Assembly: GCA_020347545.1 (NCBI GenBank)
Contig: CP070731.1
Coordinates: 460,474 to 465,875 of the forward strand
Direction: 5' to 3'
DNA: 5,402 nt
Source of the DNA: Flavobacteriaceae bacterium
GTDB taxonomy: Bacteria; Bacteroidota; Bacteroidia; Flavobacteriales; Flavobacteriaceae
Notes under the pieces: generated by a model
What the model saw: only the letters and a program-made list of their open reading frames with translations
What the model was told of the DNA's origin: nothing
Databases searched by the model: none
In this document: positions 5,275 through 5,402 of the stretch, in pieces
Position numbering within the stretch: the stretch's first letter is position 1
Layout of the letters: the number at the start of each line of letters is the position of its first letter
Position numbers and translations under genes: made by a program

Positions 5275-5402
5275 GACGAAAGATCTTTTGTGTTTTTATC
5301 CATTATTGAAATTGCCCATTTTCTGGGTAGAATACGATTCATAAAAAAATGGGCCAGTTTATTTGTAAGGCCTGGTATCGTCGTGGGGGATTTACCTAAT
5401 GC
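5271..5402 (-). CDS. Short-chain dehydrogenase/reductase, C-terminal fragment
   Basis: The minus strand is open from the right edge to a TGA at 5273-5271, giving 43 residues that begin ALGKSPTTIPGLTNKLAHFF and continue MNRILPRKWAISIMDKNTKD. This matches the C-terminal end of the short-chain dehydrogenase subgroup recalled as typically ending ALGK-P-VPG-NKL-LPR-A-M. The catalytic Ser-Tyr-Lys and Rossmann parts lie outside the window, so activity and cofactor cannot be judged. The stop overlaps the start of the ERG24-like gene as ATGA, a strong sign of a shared transcript and of translational coupling. A hydroxy-lipid or keto-lipid dehydrogenase would fit beside a membrane double-bond reductase, but that is inference. 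Confidence 0.75.
   Translation of the reverse strand, partial: ALGKSPTTIPGLTNKLAHFFMNRILPRKWAISIMDKNTKDLSS

Noticed and set aside
1..5402. CRISPR array, tRNA/rRNA gene, insertion sequence or prophage
   Set aside because: No regularly spaced repeats, cloverleaf, transposase or integrase frames, or paired terminal repeats were seen. The codon use and composition look even across the window.

Overview
The window looks like chromosomal DNA of a free-living member of the Bacteroidota, probably a marine or soil Cytophagia/Flavobacteriia-type bacterium. The DNA is AT-rich and most genes lack a recognisable Shine-Dalgarno sequence. Several promoters fit the phylum's TTG-N17-23-TAnnTTTG pattern. One lipoprotein carries a CSDD-type sequence after its lipidated cysteine, as in surface-exposed lipoproteins of this phylum. 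The genus cannot be told from sequence reading alone.

Layout. Positions 1-236 (minus) hold the N-terminal part of an unrecognised membrane protein. Upstream of it on the same strand is a 107-residue small membrane protein (301-624). A 281-base gap (625-905) contains a strong hairpin terminator and a possible very short plus-strand transcript. Three minus-strand genes follow, in transcription order: a 143-residue four-helix membrane protein (2423-2854), a 225-residue secreted protein of unknown function (1729-2406), and an SGNH/GDSL-family lipoprotein hydrolase (906-1646). A divergent control region (2855-3012) separates these from two plus-strand genes: a 35-residue single-helix membrane peptide (3013-3120) and an aldo/keto reductase with an intact catalytic tetrad (3201-4157). 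The reductase converges on a minus-strand pair at the right end. That pair is the tail of a short-chain dehydrogenase (5271-5402) and an ERG4/ERG24-type membrane reductase (4192-5274), joined by an ATGA stop/start overlap.

Function. The clearest functional unit is the dehydrogenase/ERG24-like pair. Its coupling suggests two consecutive redox steps on a sterol-like or other polycyclic isoprenoid lipid. The aldo/keto reductase faces it across 34 bases and may be unrelated. The 143- and 225-residue genes are 16 bases apart and probably co-transcribed, and the lipase gene may be read from the same transcript or from its own weak promoter. No mobile element, CRISPR array, tRNA or rRNA is visible. 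Most of the window is ordinary. The less ordinary parts are the ERG24-like operon, the 35-residue membrane peptide, the leader of the aldo/keto reductase and the candidate short RNA at 834-890.
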